Assembly: GCA_937931165.1 (NCBI GenBank)
Contig: CALHCI010000125.1
Span: 1 to 51,158 of the forward strand
DNA: 51,158 nucleotides
Direction of reading: 5' to 3'
Origin: an uncultured Granulosicoccaceae bacterium
GTDB taxonomy: Bacteria; Pseudomonadota; Gammaproteobacteria; Granulosicoccales; Granulosicoccaceae
How positions within the stretch are numbered: the stretch's first letter is position 1; each line of letters starts with the position of its first letter. Under the pieces are notes generated by a model, which worked only from the letters and a program-made list of their open reading frames with translations, was not told the DNA's origin and ran no database searches. Shown here one piece after another: positions 17,158 to 27,089 of the stretch. The position numbers were made by a program, and so were the translations under genes.

Positions 17158-17211
17158 CAAGCCGACCGGCATAGTGCCGATTCTGCATCGGCTTGGTGCA
17201 TTTGAAGCACC
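17158..17211. terminator. Nested hairpins in the convergent ligI/prfC gap (probable bidirectional terminator or REP-like element)
   Basis: CAAGCCGA (17158-17165) pairs with TCGGCTTG (17188-17195), enclosing CGGCA-tag-TGCCG. GCCGAT/ATCGGC (17176-17192) is an alternative stem. A second stem GGTGC/GCACC (17195-17211) follows and is succeeded by T-rich sequence on the plus strand. No clean U-tract directly abuts a stem. Confidence 0.45.
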
Positions 17212-17234
17212 GGTTATTGTTTGATTTTTGTCAG

Positions 17235-18836
17235 TTAACTCAGGCCGCTCTGTTCACGGGTAGCGAGAAATTCGATCTCCGGCCAACGTTCAGTGGTCAT
17301 CTGTAGATTAACGCGGGTTGGTGCAAGATAAACCAGTTCTTCAGCGTGATCGATAGAGAGGTTGGCCGCAGCTTTGGTTTTGAACTCACGCAACATTTTT
17401 TCATCATCGAGTTTTATCCAGCGCGCCTGCTGCACATTAACCGGTTCAAACTGACAGTCGACCTTGTATTCATCTTTAAGGCGTTGTGCCACGACATCAA
17501 ATTGCAGAATACCCACCGCGCCGAGAATCAAATCATTATTGTTGATGGGTTTAAATAACTGTGTTGCACCCTCTTCGCACAATTGCCCGAGCCCTTTTTG
17601 AAGTTGCTTCATCTTGAGTGGATCTCGTAACACTGCACGGCGAAACAATTCAGGAGCAAAGTTCGGTATGCCCGTATACATCAGCTGTTCGTTCATGGTG
17701 AACGTATCGCCAATACGAATAGTACCGTGGTTATGCAAACCGATTATATCGCCACTAAAGGCTTCGTCGAGACTGCCACGATCACTGGCAAAGAAGGTTA
17801 GTGCATCAGAAAATTTTATATCTTTGCCGGTGCGCACATGCTTTGCTTTCATGCCTTTTTCGTATTTACCTGAGCAGATACGTAAAAAAGCAATGCGATC
17901 ACGATGCTGCGGATCCATGTTCGCCTGTATCTTGAAAACAAAGCCGGTAAACTTTTCTTCGGTCGGCTCTACAGTCCTTGTCTGTGTTTCACGCGGTTGT
18001 GGCGGTGGTGCGAATTTGACAAAATCATCCAGCAACTCGGCCACACCGAAGTTGTTAATTGCTGAACCAAAATAAACCGGCGTCAGTTCTCCGGCCAAAT
18101 ATTGTTCAAGGTCAAAAGGATTGCTTGCGCCTTGTACAAGTTCGAGTTCTTCACGCAACTCATTAGCCATCGCCTCACCGATGATTTCATCAAGCTTGGG
18201 GTTATCAAGACCTTCAACAACTTCACCCTGCTGTACTTTACCGCCGTGCGTTGCAGAGAAAAAATGCACTACATTGGTTCTGAGGTGATAAACCCCTTTG
18301 AGGCGCTTACCCATGCCTATAGGCCAGGTAACCGGTGCACAACGGATACCGAGCATTTGTTCGACCTCATCCATTAGGTCGATTGGGTCCCGGCCTTCGC
18401 GGTCGAGTTTGTTAATGAATGTCATTACCGGTGTAGTACGCAGACGACAGACTTCCATCAGCTTTTCGGTGCGTGGCTCAACGCCTTTGGCAACGTCAAT
18501 CACCATCAGTGCCGAGTCGACCGCTGTCAGCGTACGGTAAGTATCTTCCGAGAAGTCTTCGTGACCGGGGGTGTCGAGCAGATTGACAATGCGTTCTTTG
18601 TAAGGGAACTGCATTACGGATGAGGTAACCGAGATTCCACGCTCCTGCTCCATGGTCATCCAGTCCGAAGTAGCGTGCCGCGCAGCCTTTCGACCCTTAA
18701 CCGTTCCGGCCAGATTGATGGCACCGCCAAACAACAACAGCTTTTCAGTCAGTGTGGTTTTTCCGGCATCCGGGTGCGAGATGATCGCAAAGGTGCGTCT
18801 GTTGTTAATCTCTTCCAGAAGTCTGGCTTCAGCCAT
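17235..18836 (-). CDS. prfC: Peptide chain release factor 3
   Basis: This 533-residue translational GTPase releases RF1/RF2 from the ribosome after peptide release. The G1 loop [11 protein letters not shown] (about 20-30), switch [12 protein letters not shown] (about 88-97) and F-I-N-K-L-D-R-E (about 141) are all intact. Length is typical (about 527-530), and the domain order GTPase, beta-barrel and C-terminal domain III is complete. [10 protein letters not shown] distinguishes RF3 from EF-G. It precedes rimI on the other side of a 57-bp gap in the same orientation. Confidence 0.96.
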   Translation of the reverse strand: MAEARLLEEINNRRTFAIISHPDAGKTTLTEKLLLFGGAINLAGTVKGRKAARHATSDWMTMEQERGISVTSSVMQFPYKERIVNLLDTPGHEDFSEDTYRTLTAVDSALMVIDVAKGVEPRTEKLMEVCRLRTTPVMTFINKLDREGRDPIDLMDEVEQMLGIRCAPVTWPIGMGKRLKGVYHLRTNVVHFFSATHGGKVQQGEVVEGLDNPKLDEIIGEAMANELREELELVQGASNPFDLEQYLAGELTPVYFGSAINNFGVAELLDDFVKFAPPPQPRETQTRTVEPTEEKFTGFVFKIQANMDPQHRDRIAFLRICSGKYEKGMKAKHVRTGKDIKFSDALTFFASDRGSLDEAFSGDIIGLHNHGTIRIGDTFTMNEQLMYTGIPNFAPELFRRAVLRDPLKMKQLQKGLGQLCEEGATQLFKPINNNDLILGAVGILQFDVVAQRLKDEYKVDCQFEPVNVQQARWIKLDDEKMLREFKTKAAANLSIDHAEELVYLAPTRVNLQMTTERWPEIEFLATREQSGLS

Positions 18837-18893
18837 TTTGAATACTAACGCCCCAACGGGTAGGTGAAAAAATGAAGTGCCTCAGCTTTTGAG

Positions 18894-19370
18894 CTAGAGG
18901 GTCAGTTCTTTGGCCATCAAAATGGCGTCTTCGCGGCGATTATCACTGCTGGCCACATTATAGTAATTTTCACGGCGACCGGTTTCGATAAATCCGAGCT
19001 TTTCGTAGAGGGTTATTGCGGCAACGTTAGATACACGTGCCTCCAGAAACATGACAGTGGCACCCTGCACCATTGCGGCAGCGATCGCCTGCTCCATCAT
19101 CACGCTGGCAACGCCGCCTCGACGGCTGGCGGGATCAACGCAAATATTCAATATGTGTGATTCTCCAGCTGCGCTGCTGAATATAACAAAGCCGCAAAGG
19201 TGATCATCGGCCTCTACGACCAGGGTCAGATAGCCAACCTTCAGACAGTCAGTAAAAATTTTTTCAGACCACGGGACAGGATGACTGACCCGTTCGATAC
19301 GCATGACTTCGGGTATGTCTCGCGGCAGCATGGCCCGCAGTTGGTATTCTTCGAGATCTGGCGTGGTCAA
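18894..19370 (-). CDS. rimI: Ribosomal protein bS18 alanine N-acetyltransferase
   Basis: The 158-residue GNAT enzyme acetylates the N-terminal alanine of ribosomal protein S18. The acetyl-CoA loop appears as R-R-G-G-V-A-S near 87, with the preceding strand I-L-N-I-C-V-D-P-A and the later F-L-E-A-R-V-S-N-V-A-A-I-x-L-Y-E-K-L-G-F segment (about 112-132), which is diagnostic of RimI. It lies 20 bp downstream of a holD-like gene, the usual gammaproteobacterial arrangement. Confidence 0.93.
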   Translation of the reverse strand: MTTPDLEEYQLRAMLPRDIPEVMRIERVSHPVPWSEKIFTDCLKVGYLTLVVEADDHLCGFVIFSSAAGESHILNICVDPASRRGGVASVMMEQAIAAAMVQGATVMFLEARVSNVAAITLYEKLGFIETGRRENYYNVASSDNRREDAILMAKELTL

Positions 19371-19390
19371 CGGCGCTTACCCATTGAATC

Positions 19391-20017
19391 CTACCCAAGC
19401 CGGGCCTTTACCCGTTTCAGGTCTTCCCATGCCGGACGCTTGTTGGCAGGATCGGCGAGTAATTCATGCGGGTGAATAGTAATTGCCACGGGTACCTCCG
19501 CCCATCCGGGCTGATGCAAAGCAGCACGGTGCGTGTGTAGCGATGCACTGTTGCCGCGATGGCACACCATCACAATCACCATCTTCGGACCCGTTTGTCT
19601 TACCACCGTGCTCAGTGTCTGAGCAGAAGAGGCATCCAGAGTAGCGATGCTTTGCGTGGTGATGTCATATTGGATCGCCTTAAGCATTGCAGATAACAGG
19701 GCTGTCCCCTCACCCGTTAAAGCGGGAGGCTCTACCACCAGCAACAAATCACCCGGCTGTGACTGCGAAAGCATTACTGGTGTTTCGGCAAGTGCGTTTA
19801 AATAGGCGCTGGTATCGGTACTGCAGGCAACCGGCAGTCCGCCTTTTGAGGTTGCCGCTTCACTGATCAGTGGCGTTACTGAAGTTTGTGGTGCTACTTC
19901 ATGTGCAACTGGCTGTGGTACCGGCTGTGGTACCTGCTGTGATGGCTGCTGGCCACGAGGCTCCCAGACCGTTATCCCCATGGCTTTCAGATACTGTTTT
20001 GAGCGCGTGTACTGCAT
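19391..20017 (-). CDS. HolD-like protein (DNA polymerase III psi subunit or related UDG-fold protein)
   Basis: This 208-residue protein starts with R-S-K-Q-Y-L-K-A-M-G-I-T-V-W-E-P-R, resembling the chi-binding N-terminus of the psi subunit. A Pro/Gln-rich linker follows (about 22-60), partly made of 12-bp repeats encoding V-P-Q-P. The C-terminal part (about 85-205) resembles the uracil-DNA-glycosylase-like fold of psi and ends H-P-H-E-L-L-x-x-P-x-x-K-R-x-A-W-E-D-L-K. The rimI neighbour supports holD. It is longer than E. coli HolD (137), so symbol assignment is withheld. Confidence 0.65.
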   Translation of the reverse strand: MQYTRSKQYLKAMGITVWEPRGQQPSQQVPQPVPQPVAHEVAPQTSVTPLISEAATSKGGLPVACSTDTSAYLNALAETPVMLSQSQPGDLLLVVEPPALTGEGTALLSAMLKAIQYDITTQSIATLDASSAQTLSTVVRQTGPKMVIVMVCHRGNSASLHTHRAALHQPGWAEVPVAITIHPHELLADPANKRPAWEDLKRVKARLG

Positions 20018-20818
20018 CTATGCTCGCTGTTTATTTTTGCGTTGCTTCCAGCGCCACGCTTCAAACACCGGCCCTGAAAACGCATACAACAAAAATCCGG
20101 TAAACAGTACCTTTGGCGGATCAAGTGAGGTGAACACAAAAATAAATACCAGACCAAGCAAGACGAAAAACGGTACGCGATGGTTGGCACCGATTTCTTT
20201 AAAGCTGTAATAGCGAAAATTGCTGACCATGAGCAAAGCCGATATCACGGTAACGATCAGTGCAAGGTACGACATCTGACTGCCGGTATAGCCGGAGTCG
20301 TGAAATACCCATACGGTGCACACCATTAATGCCGCTGCCGCCGGACTGGCCAGGCCGATAAAGAACTTTTTATCTACCAAACCGATTTGCACATTAAAAC
20401 GTGCCAGACGCAATGCCGCGCAGGCAGCGAACAGAAACGCTACCACCCAGCCGACCTGACCCAGGCCCTGCCGTGCAATGTTGTGCAACGACCATTCATA
20501 CATGATAAGTGACGGCGCTACACCGAATGACACCATGTCTGACATGCTGTCGTACTCGGCGCCGAATTCACTGGAGGTATTAGTCATTCGCGCGATACGA
20601 CCGTCCAGGCCGTCGAGCACCATGGCCACCAGTACGGCAATGGCCGCATCATCAAAATGATTATTGATGGCGGCAATAACGGCATAAAAGCCCGCAAACA
20701 AAGCCGCTGTGGTAAACAGGTTTGGCAGCAGATAAATACTTCTGCGCTTTTTCTGGCCTCCGTTACCGGTGCCGCTATTGCCGGCTGGTGACGGTGACTG
20801 ACTGATCTGTTCGTTCAT
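20018..20818 (-). CDS. pssA: CDP-diacylglycerol-serine O-phosphatidyltransferase
   Basis: The 266-residue inner-membrane enzyme makes phosphatidylserine, the precursor of phosphatidylethanolamine. It carries the full CDP-alcohol phosphatidyltransferase motif D-G-x-x-A-R-(8)-G-x-x-x-D-x-x-x-D at about 72-93 (D-G-R-I-A-R ... G-A-E-Y-D-S-M-S-D). About seven to eight hydrophobic helices follow. This is the type II (Bacillus-like) integral enzyme, not the peripheral E. coli type. Its TAG stop abuts the holD-like ATG directly. It follows ilvH, an association common in proteobacteria, though with ilvC missing between. Confidence 0.93.
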   Translation of the reverse strand: MNEQISQSPSPAGNSGTGNGGQKKRRSIYLLPNLFTTAALFAGFYAVIAAINNHFDDAAIAVLVAMVLDGLDGRIARMTNTSSEFGAEYDSMSDMVSFGVAPSLIMYEWSLHNIARQGLGQVGWVVAFLFAACAALRLARFNVQIGLVDKKFFIGLASPAAAALMVCTVWVFHDSGYTGSQMSYLALIVTVISALLMVSNFRYYSFKEIGANHRVPFFVLLGLVFIFVFTSLDPPKVLFTGFLLYAFSGPVFEAWRWKQRKNKQRA

Positions 20819-21009
20819 CGTTGCCTTGGGCTAGTCGTCTCACTACCTGCGACCAGCCGTTGTGCCCCATAGGGAGCGGTAATCTGTTGACGAGCGAGTC
20901 GTGCGCCAAGCCACAGCCCACGAACCCGTTTTTTTTAGCGGAGCCTCCGCGACCAGAACATCGAACCACCCATGCGATTACAAACGGGTGGCAGGACCTC
21001 AAAAGCGGA
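20819..21009 (-). other. Gap between ilvH and pssA with stable hairpins
   Basis: The 191 bases hold a GC-rich hairpin (GCGGAG/CTCCGC, near 20938-20952) with an eight-base T-run just before it on the plus strand, that is, an A-run after it on the transcribed strand, so it is not a standard terminator for this operon. A second 9-bp stem (20829-20837 with 20850-20858) ends shortly before the pssA ribosome-binding site. I find no gene here. Confidence 0.4.
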
Positions 21010-21510
21010 TCAGACCTTCAGGCCTCTTTCTCCACGTGCGATTCCGGTTACACCGGATCTGACCACTTCCAGTATAAGGTCATCACCTACGCTTTTCACG
21101 AAAGCATCGAGCTTGTCGCTGTCACCGGTGAGTTCGATAATGTAGGTTGATTCCGTAACATCAATGATCTTGCTGCGAAAAATATCGGTCAGGCGTTTAA
21201 TCTCTTCTCGTTGCGGCCCGGTAGCACGCACTTTGATCAGCATCATTTCACGTGCGACGTGGGCTGCTTCGGTGAGGTCGACAAGACGGACTATATCGAC
21301 AAGCTTGTTAAGCTGCTTGGTAATCTGCTCGATGGTGCGATCATCACCCGTGGTTACCAGGGTGGCGCGGGACAGTGTAGGGTCGTTGGTCGGTGCGACT
21401 GTCAATGACTCAATATTGTAACCACGCATACTGAACAGACCGGCCACACGAGACAAAGCGCCAGATTCGTTTTCAAGCAGCAGTGAGATGATATGTCGGT
21501 TTTCTTTCAT
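21010..21510 (-). CDS. ilvH: Acetolactate synthase small (regulatory) subunit
   Basis: This 166-residue ACT-domain protein activates the catalytic subunit and confers valine feedback control. It begins R-H-I-I-S-L-L-L-E-N-E-S-G-A-L-S-R-V-A-G-L-F and continues with R-G-Y-N-I-E-S-L-T-V-A-P, the standard IlvH N-terminal ACT sequence that includes the valine-site residues. The C-terminal domain (about 80-160) is complete. Its ATG overlaps the ilvI TGA by one base (TGATG), indicating translational coupling. Confidence 0.95.
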   Translation of the reverse strand: MKENRHIISLLLENESGALSRVAGLFSMRGYNIESLTVAPTNDPTLSRATLVTTGDDRTIEQITKQLNKLVDIVRLVDLTEAAHVAREMMLIKVRATGPQREEIKRLTDIFRSKIIDVTESTYIIELTGDSDKLDAFVKSVGDDLILEVVRSGVTGIARGERGLKV

Positions 21511-23231
21511 CAGGCGAGCTCCTCTGCTTTAGGGTGCATACGCATTTCCTGATGCCCTTTACCCGCTTCAATCATCGGGTAAACGTTTTCAGTATCATCG
21601 GTAATGAAGTCCATAAACACGAGTCGATCTTTCATCGCAAACGCTTCACGCATGGCACCATCGACATCGCCGGGGCTTTCTATTTTCATACCCACATGGC
21701 CATATGACTCGGCAAGCTTGACGAAGTCTGGCAACGCATCGACGTAGGAACTGGAGTAGCGACCTTCGTACTGAAACTCCTGCCACTGACGAACCATGCC
21801 GAGATAACGATTGTTCAGGTTAATCACCTTGACCGGCAGGTGATACTGCATGGCTGTAGAAAGCTCCTGCAGGCACATCTGAATACTGGCTTCCCCGGTC
21901 ACACACGCAACATCTGCATCAGGGTAGGCCATCTTCACACCGAGTGCCGCCGGCAGGCCGAATCCCATGGTGCCGAGACCACCCGAGTTAATCCAGCGAC
22001 GGGGCTTGTTAAAGCCATAGTATTGCGCAGCCCACATCTGGTGCTGCCCGACATCTGATGTCACGTAGGCATCACCATTGGTGACTTCCCAAAGTTTCTC
22101 AACCACAGACTGCGGTTTGATAACGCTGTTGCTTTTTTCGTAAGCGAGACTTTTGCGACCCTGCCAGGCACCAATCTGCTTCCACCAGGTAGCGATATCT
22201 TCAGGGTTGGCGCGACGACTGTCTTCTGCCAACAACTCAAGCATGCGTGCCAGTACTTTTTTTACATCTCCGACAATTGGCACATCAACACTGACATTTT
22301 TCGAGATTGATGCCGGGTCAATATCAACATGGATGATCTTGGCGTCAGGACAGAAGTGCGCGATCTCACCGGTGACGCGATCGTCGAAGCGCGCACCAAC
22401 CGCCAGCAGCACATCGCAATTGTGCATGGCCAGGTTGGCTTCGTAGGTGCCGTGCATACCGAGCATGCCAATGAACTGTTTGTCACCGGACGGATAAGCA
22501 CCCAGCCCCATCAGAGTATTGGTGATCGGGTAGCCGAGCTCCCGCGTCAGGCTGATGAGCTCTTGCTCGGCACCACTCATAATGACACCACCGCCGGTGT
22601 AGATCATCGGGCGTTTGGCTTGCGCCAGTAATTCAACCGCCTTGCGAACCTGACCACTGTGCCCGCCACTCACGGGTACATAAGAGCGCATAGACACTTC
22701 ACTCGGATACTCGTACGGGATTTTGATATTCGGCGCAGTGAAGTCTTTTGGAATATCGACCACCACCGGACCAGGTCTGCCGGTTGTCGCGACATAAAAA
22801 GCCTTGCGCATTACTGTGGCAATTTCATCGACGCTTTTGACCATGAAGTTATGTTTGACGCACGGCCGGGTACAGCCAATGGCATCCACTTCCTGAAACG
22901 CATCGGTACCGATAAATTTCGACGTCACCTGGCCGGTGATCACCACCAGCGGGATAGAGTCGAGGTGTGCTGTGGCAATACCCGTGATCGCATTGGTTGC
23001 ACCCGGCCCCGAAGTCACCAGCACCACACCCGGCTTACCGGTGGCACGGGAGTAGCCATCGGCCATATGCGTTGCACCCTGCTCGTGGCGCACCAGAATA
23101 TGTTTGACGTCCTGCTGGCGAAATATCGCATCATAAATATGCAATACCGCACCACCCGGGTAACCAAAAACGTACTCGACTCCCTCATCTTTGAGGGACT
23201 GGATAATTATCTCGCCTCCGGATAATTCCAC
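21510..23231 (-). CDS. ilvI: Acetolactate synthase large (catalytic) subunit
   Basis: The 573-residue thiamine-diphosphate enzyme condenses pyruvate with pyruvate or 2-oxobutyrate in isoleucine/valine synthesis. Domains in order: PYR domain with the catalytic glutamate in V-R-H-E-Q-G-A (about 50), the FAD-binding middle domain, and the PP domain with V-T-G-E-A-S-I-Q-M at about 440 and N-L-N-N-R-Y-L-G-M downstream. The start is GTG with AGGTG eight bases upstream, beginning M-E-L-S-G-G-E. No ilvC follows in this operon. Confidence 0.95.
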   Translation of the reverse strand: MELSGGEIIIQSLKDEGVEYVFGYPGGAVLHIYDAIFRQQDVKHILVRHEQGATHMADGYSRATGKPGVVLVTSGPGATNAITGIATAHLDSIPLVVITGQVTSKFIGTDAFQEVDAIGCTRPCVKHNFMVKSVDEIATVMRKAFYVATTGRPGPVVVDIPKDFTAPNIKIPYEYPSEVSMRSYVPVSGGHSGQVRKAVELLAQAKRPMIYTGGGVIMSGAEQELISLTRELGYPITNTLMGLGAYPSGDKQFIGMLGMHGTYEANLAMHNCDVLLAVGARFDDRVTGEIAHFCPDAKIIHVDIDPASISKNVSVDVPIVGDVKKVLARMLELLAEDSRRANPEDIATWWKQIGAWQGRKSLAYEKSNSVIKPQSVVEKLWEVTNGDAYVTSDVGQHQMWAAQYYGFNKPRRWINSGGLGTMGFGLPAALGVKMAYPDADVACVTGEASIQMCLQELSTAMQYHLPVKVINLNNRYLGMVRQWQEFQYEGRYSSSYVDALPDFVKLAESYGHVGMKIESPGDVDGAMREAFAMKDRLVFMDFITDDTENVYPMIEAGKGHQEMRMHPKAEELA

Positions 23232-23670
23232 TGTTGTTCACCTGTTCTTCAGTTAATTTGTATTTAAATGCATTGATACTTCCCGGAAGAGAAGCAGCTA
23301 TGCGTAGGGGATTATTTACTCGCGACCCGCACACCTTTACTTTCGGACTCTGGTAACAACGGGTTCTGCATTACTCGCTGCCCGGGTTTGCGGGGCTGCG
23401 GTATATTTCGCTTGGAATTAACGAAGGTTCTGGCGCTGAGTACGCACCAACCCTAAATATGACATTTACCAACACCAGCGTCCAGTGCCGTCACACCCCT
23501 ATCTGACGATCAGCGCAAGACTTCGAAACGGGTCACACCTTGTATTAACGATTAACTGGTAACGCAGAACGCTACTACCAGACCCGTTTATCAGGTACGA
23601 TTTTTCTCATTGCGGCCGTTAGTTAGTCACTAATGAGCCCATCTTCGGATTGAGGTTACTGTTGAAGTCA
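23232..23670. promoter_or_regulatory. Divergent intergenic region between ilvI and bepA
   Basis: About 440 bp with no convincing gene. It must hold the ilvIH promoter and 5' leader on the minus strand and the bepA promoter on the plus strand. I see no run of branched-chain codons with a terminator that would indicate an attenuator, and no -35/-10 pair I would defend. An inverted repeat TTAGTCACTAA occurs near 23624 on the bepA side. Confidence 0.35.
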
Positions 23671-25110
23671 ATGAAAAAGCACTTGCTAACCTACGCAATT
23701 TCCTTCGCGTTGCTGGGGACTTCCCTTGGCACGGCGCCGGTTGCCGTTGGCAATGACAGACTGAATCTCCCGCAAATGGGGGAGCCCGCCGACCTGGTGA
23801 TGTCACCCAGCGATGAAAAAAATATCGGTCAGGGTTACATGCGCAAGATTCGCCAGTACCTCGATCTGGTGACAGACACCGAAATCAACGAATACATTCA
23901 GTCTATCGGTGAGCGACTGGTTGCCGGCCGCCCCGATCTGAACGCCAAAGACTTCACTTTTTTTGTGGTGCGAAACCCGGAAATCAACGCCTTCGCTCTG
24001 CCTGGTGGATATATCGGGATTAACAGTGGCTTGATCACTGCGGCCAACAATGAAGCCGAACTTGCCAGTGTGATCGCGCACGAAACCGCGCATGTGACTC
24101 AACGACACATTGCCAGACTCTACGCTTCACAAGGCAATACCGGCTACAAAACTGCCGCGGCGATCATTGCCGCCATTCTGTTGAGCCAGCAATCAGCGCA
24201 GGCCGGTCAGGCTGCATTGCTTACCGGCCTGGCCGCCAGCCGTCAGTCTGCAATTAACTTCACCCGTATCCACGAGTACGAAGCAGACCGCATCGGGATA
24301 CAACTGCTGTCAGAGGCAGGCTACAACCCGCGCAGTATGGTGGATTTTTTCGAAGTGCTACGACGCCGAGTGGCGTTAAACACCACCGAACAAATGGAAT
24401 TCCTTCGCACCCACCCGCTGACCAACAATCGCATTTCCGAAGCGCGCAACAATTCCAGCCGTCTGGCCAATCCGGTGGGGATTCAGGACACCACCGATTT
24501 TCAACTGCACCAGATGAAACTACGCGTCATGCATTCAAATAATCCGCAGAATCTGCTGCGTGCGCTTGCCAACGGGCATATCAACAACAGTGAATCAGCA
24601 CGATTGTACGGGCAGATTCTTTTGTTAATGCAGGAAGGCAAAAATGATCAGTGTCTGCCGCTTGCAAAGCGGCTCATTTCCTTGCAGCCACACAACCTGA
24701 CGGTGCGACTGTTAAATGCCCAGGTGGCTATTGCCAATCAGGACACTGCCCGCGCCGAAAGACTGTTTGGCGCGATACTCGATATCTACCCCGATCACTA
24801 CGCTGCGGTAGAGCAATATGCGGAGATGCTGTTGCGTCAACGTCGCAGCGCACGTGCCGAGCGGGTTATTCAGTCTTATATTCGTGCGGCGGCTGATCCA
24901 TCGCCAGATGCGTTCAAAAAATATTCAAACGTACTCAGACAACAAGGACAAACCGCGGCATCTTACGAAGCCATGGCGGATCATTTTTTCCTGCTTGATG
25001 AAAACCGGGAAGCAATCAGTCAGCTGCGACTCGCCTTACGATCAGCGCCGGAAGGGTCTAACGAAGCCTCACGAATATCTGCACGGCTAGATCGTTCAGG
25101 CTTCCGCTAA
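23671..25110 (+). CDS. bepA: Periplasmic M48 metalloprotease/chaperone with TPR domain, BepA (YfgC)
   Basis: About 479 residues. A signal peptide (M-K-K-H-L-L then a hydrophobic run, cleavage near residue 28) sends it to the periplasm, where BepA assists LptD and outer-membrane protein maturation or degrades failed intermediates. The M48 zinc motif H-E-T-A-H is at about 139, with the third ligand region E-Y-E-A-D about 60 residues later and the family's T-H-P-L-T-x-x-R-I segment near 255. From about 290 to the end the sequence is helical TPR-like repeats. ATG 23671 is chosen over TTG 23650 because it begins the signal peptide directly. Confidence 0.92.
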   Translation: MKKHLLTYAISFALLGTSLGTAPVAVGNDRLNLPQMGEPADLVMSPSDEKNIGQGYMRKIRQYLDLVTDTEINEYIQSIGERLVAGRPDLNAKDFTFFVVRNPEINAFALPGGYIGINSGLITAANNEAELASVIAHETAHVTQRHIARLYASQGNTGYKTAAAIIAAILLSQQSAQAGQAALLTGLAASRQSAINFTRIHEYEADRIGIQLLSEAGYNPRSMVDFFEVLRRRVALNTTEQMEFLRTHPLTNNRISEARNNSSRLANPVGIQDTTDFQLHQMKLRVMHSNNPQNLLRALANGHINNSESARLYGQILLLMQEGKNDQCLPLAKRLISLQPHNLTVRLLNAQVAIANQDTARAERLFGAILDIYPDHYAAVEQYAEMLLRQRRSARAERVIQSYIRAAADPSPDAFKKYSNVLRQQGQTAASYEAMADHFFLLDENREAISQLRLALRSAPEGSNEASRISARLDRSGFR

Positions 25111-25192
25111 CACGTCAAACCGCTCATCAGTTCTTAGGTTTAGGTTTAAACCGCCTCTGAAGCTTACCCCTTCGAACGCTTATACGACGAAC

Positions 25193-25228
25193 AAAAAAAA
25201 ACCGCAAATCGTGATTTGCGGTTTTTTT
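25193..25228. terminator. Bidirectional rho-independent terminator between bepA and pckA
   Basis: A perfect 9-bp stem (CCGCAAATC, loop GT, GATTTGCGG) is flanked by nine A on the left and seven T on the right, so it terminates both converging transcripts. Confidence 0.95.
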
Positions 25229-25267
25229 GGTTTTAACGCTGTAACTTTACAGCGCTGGCACTTCTTT

Positions 25268-26893
25268 TTAGAGCTGCGGACCTGCAGACACCAACGCCGC
25301 ACCTTCTGCATTGTCAGTGTATTTGGCAAAGTTATCGATAAACTGTGCAGCAAGGTCTTTGGCGCGCTTATCCCACTCGGATGCATCAGCGTAAGTCTGA
25401 CGCGGGTCGAGAATGCCATCACTGACACCCGGCAGAGAAACTGGCACCGCAAGATTAAACACCGGTACGTTAGCGGTTTCAGCAGCGTCAAGATCGCCAT
25501 TCAGAATGGCATCGATGATCGCGCGGGTATCTTTAATCGAGATACGCTCACCGGTTCCGTTCCAGCCAGTGTTTACCAGATAAGCAGTGGCACCCGAAGC
25601 TTCCATCCGCTTAACCAGTTCCTGACCATAGCGAGTCGGGTGCAGCGTTAAAAACGCGGCACCGAAGCATGCAGAGAAAGTAGGAGTCGGCTCGGTTATA
25701 CCCCGCTCGGTGCCGGCAAGCTTGGCAGTAAAGCCAGACAGAAAGTGATACTTCGTTTGCTCTGGTGTGAGACGTGATACCGGTGGCAATACCCCGAATG
25801 CATCAGCAGACAAAAAGATAACCTTATTGGCGTGCCCGGCTTTGGAAACCGGCTTTACAATATGTTCAATGTGATCGATCGGGTAAGACACACGAGCATT
25901 TTCAGTCTTTGAACCATCGTCAAAATCAATGGATCCGTCAGCTCTGACAACCACATTCTCCAACAACGCATCACGACGAATTGCGCCAAAGATGTCCGGT
26001 TCAGCTTCTTCGCTTAAACGAATCGTCTTGGCGTAGCAGCCCCCTTCAAAATTAAATACGCCGTCATCATCCCAACCATGCTCATCATCACCCAGCAACA
26101 AACGTTTGGGATCTGCAGAGAGTGTCGTTTTACCTGTACCGGAGAGTCCAAAAAACACTGCGACATCACCTTCTTTACCAACATTGGCAGAACAGTGCAT
26201 TGATGCGATGCCACGTTGTGGCAGCAGGTAGTTCATTAGCGCGAACATACCTTTTTTCATTTCACCGCCGTACCAGGTGCCACCAATCAATTGTATTTTT
26301 TCGGTGAGGTTGAAGGCGATAAAATTTTCAGAATTCAAGCCGTGCTCCTGCCACGAGGTGTTAGTGGTTTTAGCACCGTTCATCACAACGAAATCCGGCT
26401 CGTAAGTAGCAAGCTCGTCATCGGTAGGTCTGATAAACATGTTTTTAACAAAGTGCGCCTGCCATGCAACTTCGCAAATAAACCGTACCGAGAGGCGAGT
26501 ATCAGCGTTTGCACCGCAGAAAGTATCAACAACAAAAAGACGTTTGCCAGAAAGTTGCTCGGTTACCGCCTGCTTGAGATCGTTCCAGACTGTCTGGTCG
26601 ATTGCTTTGTTATCGTTTTTACCCTGATCAGACCACCACAAATTATCACGGGTTTCATCGTCCTTTACGATGTACTTGTCTTTTGGTGAGCGACCGGTGA
26701 ATTCTCCGGTGTCGACTGCAACAGCACCCAGGTCGGTGACTACGGCGCGTTCAAACCCTTCAAGGTCTGTACGGGTTTCTTCCGCAAAAAGGGTTTCAAA
26801 GGACGGGTTGTGTACTATGTCGGTAGCGCTTTGTATACCGTATATAGACAAATCTATACGGTCACCGAACGCAAGCGCGGTGCTTATGGACAT
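25268..26893 (-). CDS. pckA: Phosphoenolpyruvate carboxykinase (ATP)
   Basis: The 541-residue gluconeogenic enzyme converts oxaloacetate plus ATP to phosphoenolpyruvate. Marks are T-G-R-S-P-K-D-K near 67, the kinase-1 P-loop [11 protein letters not shown] (about 248-258), the metal-binding [19 protein letters not shown] and the C-terminal N-T-G-W-N-G-T-G segment. The ATP-specific form is typical of gammaproteobacteria. AGGAG lies about six bases ahead of the ATG. It shares a divergent upstream region with the lipoprotein gene, which holds an 11-bp repeat array. Confidence 0.97.
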   Translation of the reverse strand: MSISTALAFGDRIDLSIYGIQSATDIVHNPSFETLFAEETRTDLEGFERAVVTDLGAVAVDTGEFTGRSPKDKYIVKDDETRDNLWWSDQGKNDNKAIDQTVWNDLKQAVTEQLSGKRLFVVDTFCGANADTRLSVRFICEVAWQAHFVKNMFIRPTDDELATYEPDFVVMNGAKTTNTSWQEHGLNSENFIAFNLTEKIQLIGGTWYGGEMKKGMFALMNYLLPQRGIASMHCSANVGKEGDVAVFFGLSGTGKTTLSADPKRLLLGDDEHGWDDDGVFNFEGGCYAKTIRLSEEAEPDIFGAIRRDALLENVVVRADGSIDFDDGSKTENARVSYPIDHIEHIVKPVSKAGHANKVIFLSADAFGVLPPVSRLTPEQTKYHFLSGFTAKLAGTERGITEPTPTFSACFGAAFLTLHPTRYGQELVKRMEASGATAYLVNTGWNGTGERISIKDTRAIIDAILNGDLDAAETANVPVFNLAVPVSLPGVSDGILDPRQTYADASEWDKRAKDLAAQFIDNFAKYTDNAEGAALVSAGPQL

Positions 26894-27089
26894 TTAGCTC
26901 TCCTGCAAGATTACTAAAATAATTAGTTGATCGCGAACATTAACGGGTTTCAATTTGCAACACAACCAGACGTCCCCGGCTCGTGTGAACAAAATAAAAA
27001 TTACCTGCCATGTCACTTCATCGACCTTGCCGGGTTTTCCTGTACGGCCACGCTTCAGCTTTGAGAGACAAACACGCGAATTCACAAAA

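Noticed and set aside
19905-19945. 12-bp repeats in the holD-like gene
   Set aside because: Only about two imperfect copies encoding a Pro-Gln linker; ordinary for low-complexity linkers.
21510-23231. Thiamine-diphosphate motif reads G-E-A instead of G-D-G in IlvI
   Set aside because: This variant is common in acetolactate synthases of proteobacteria as I recall; the surrounding motif and N-L-N-N are intact, so no loss of function is implied.
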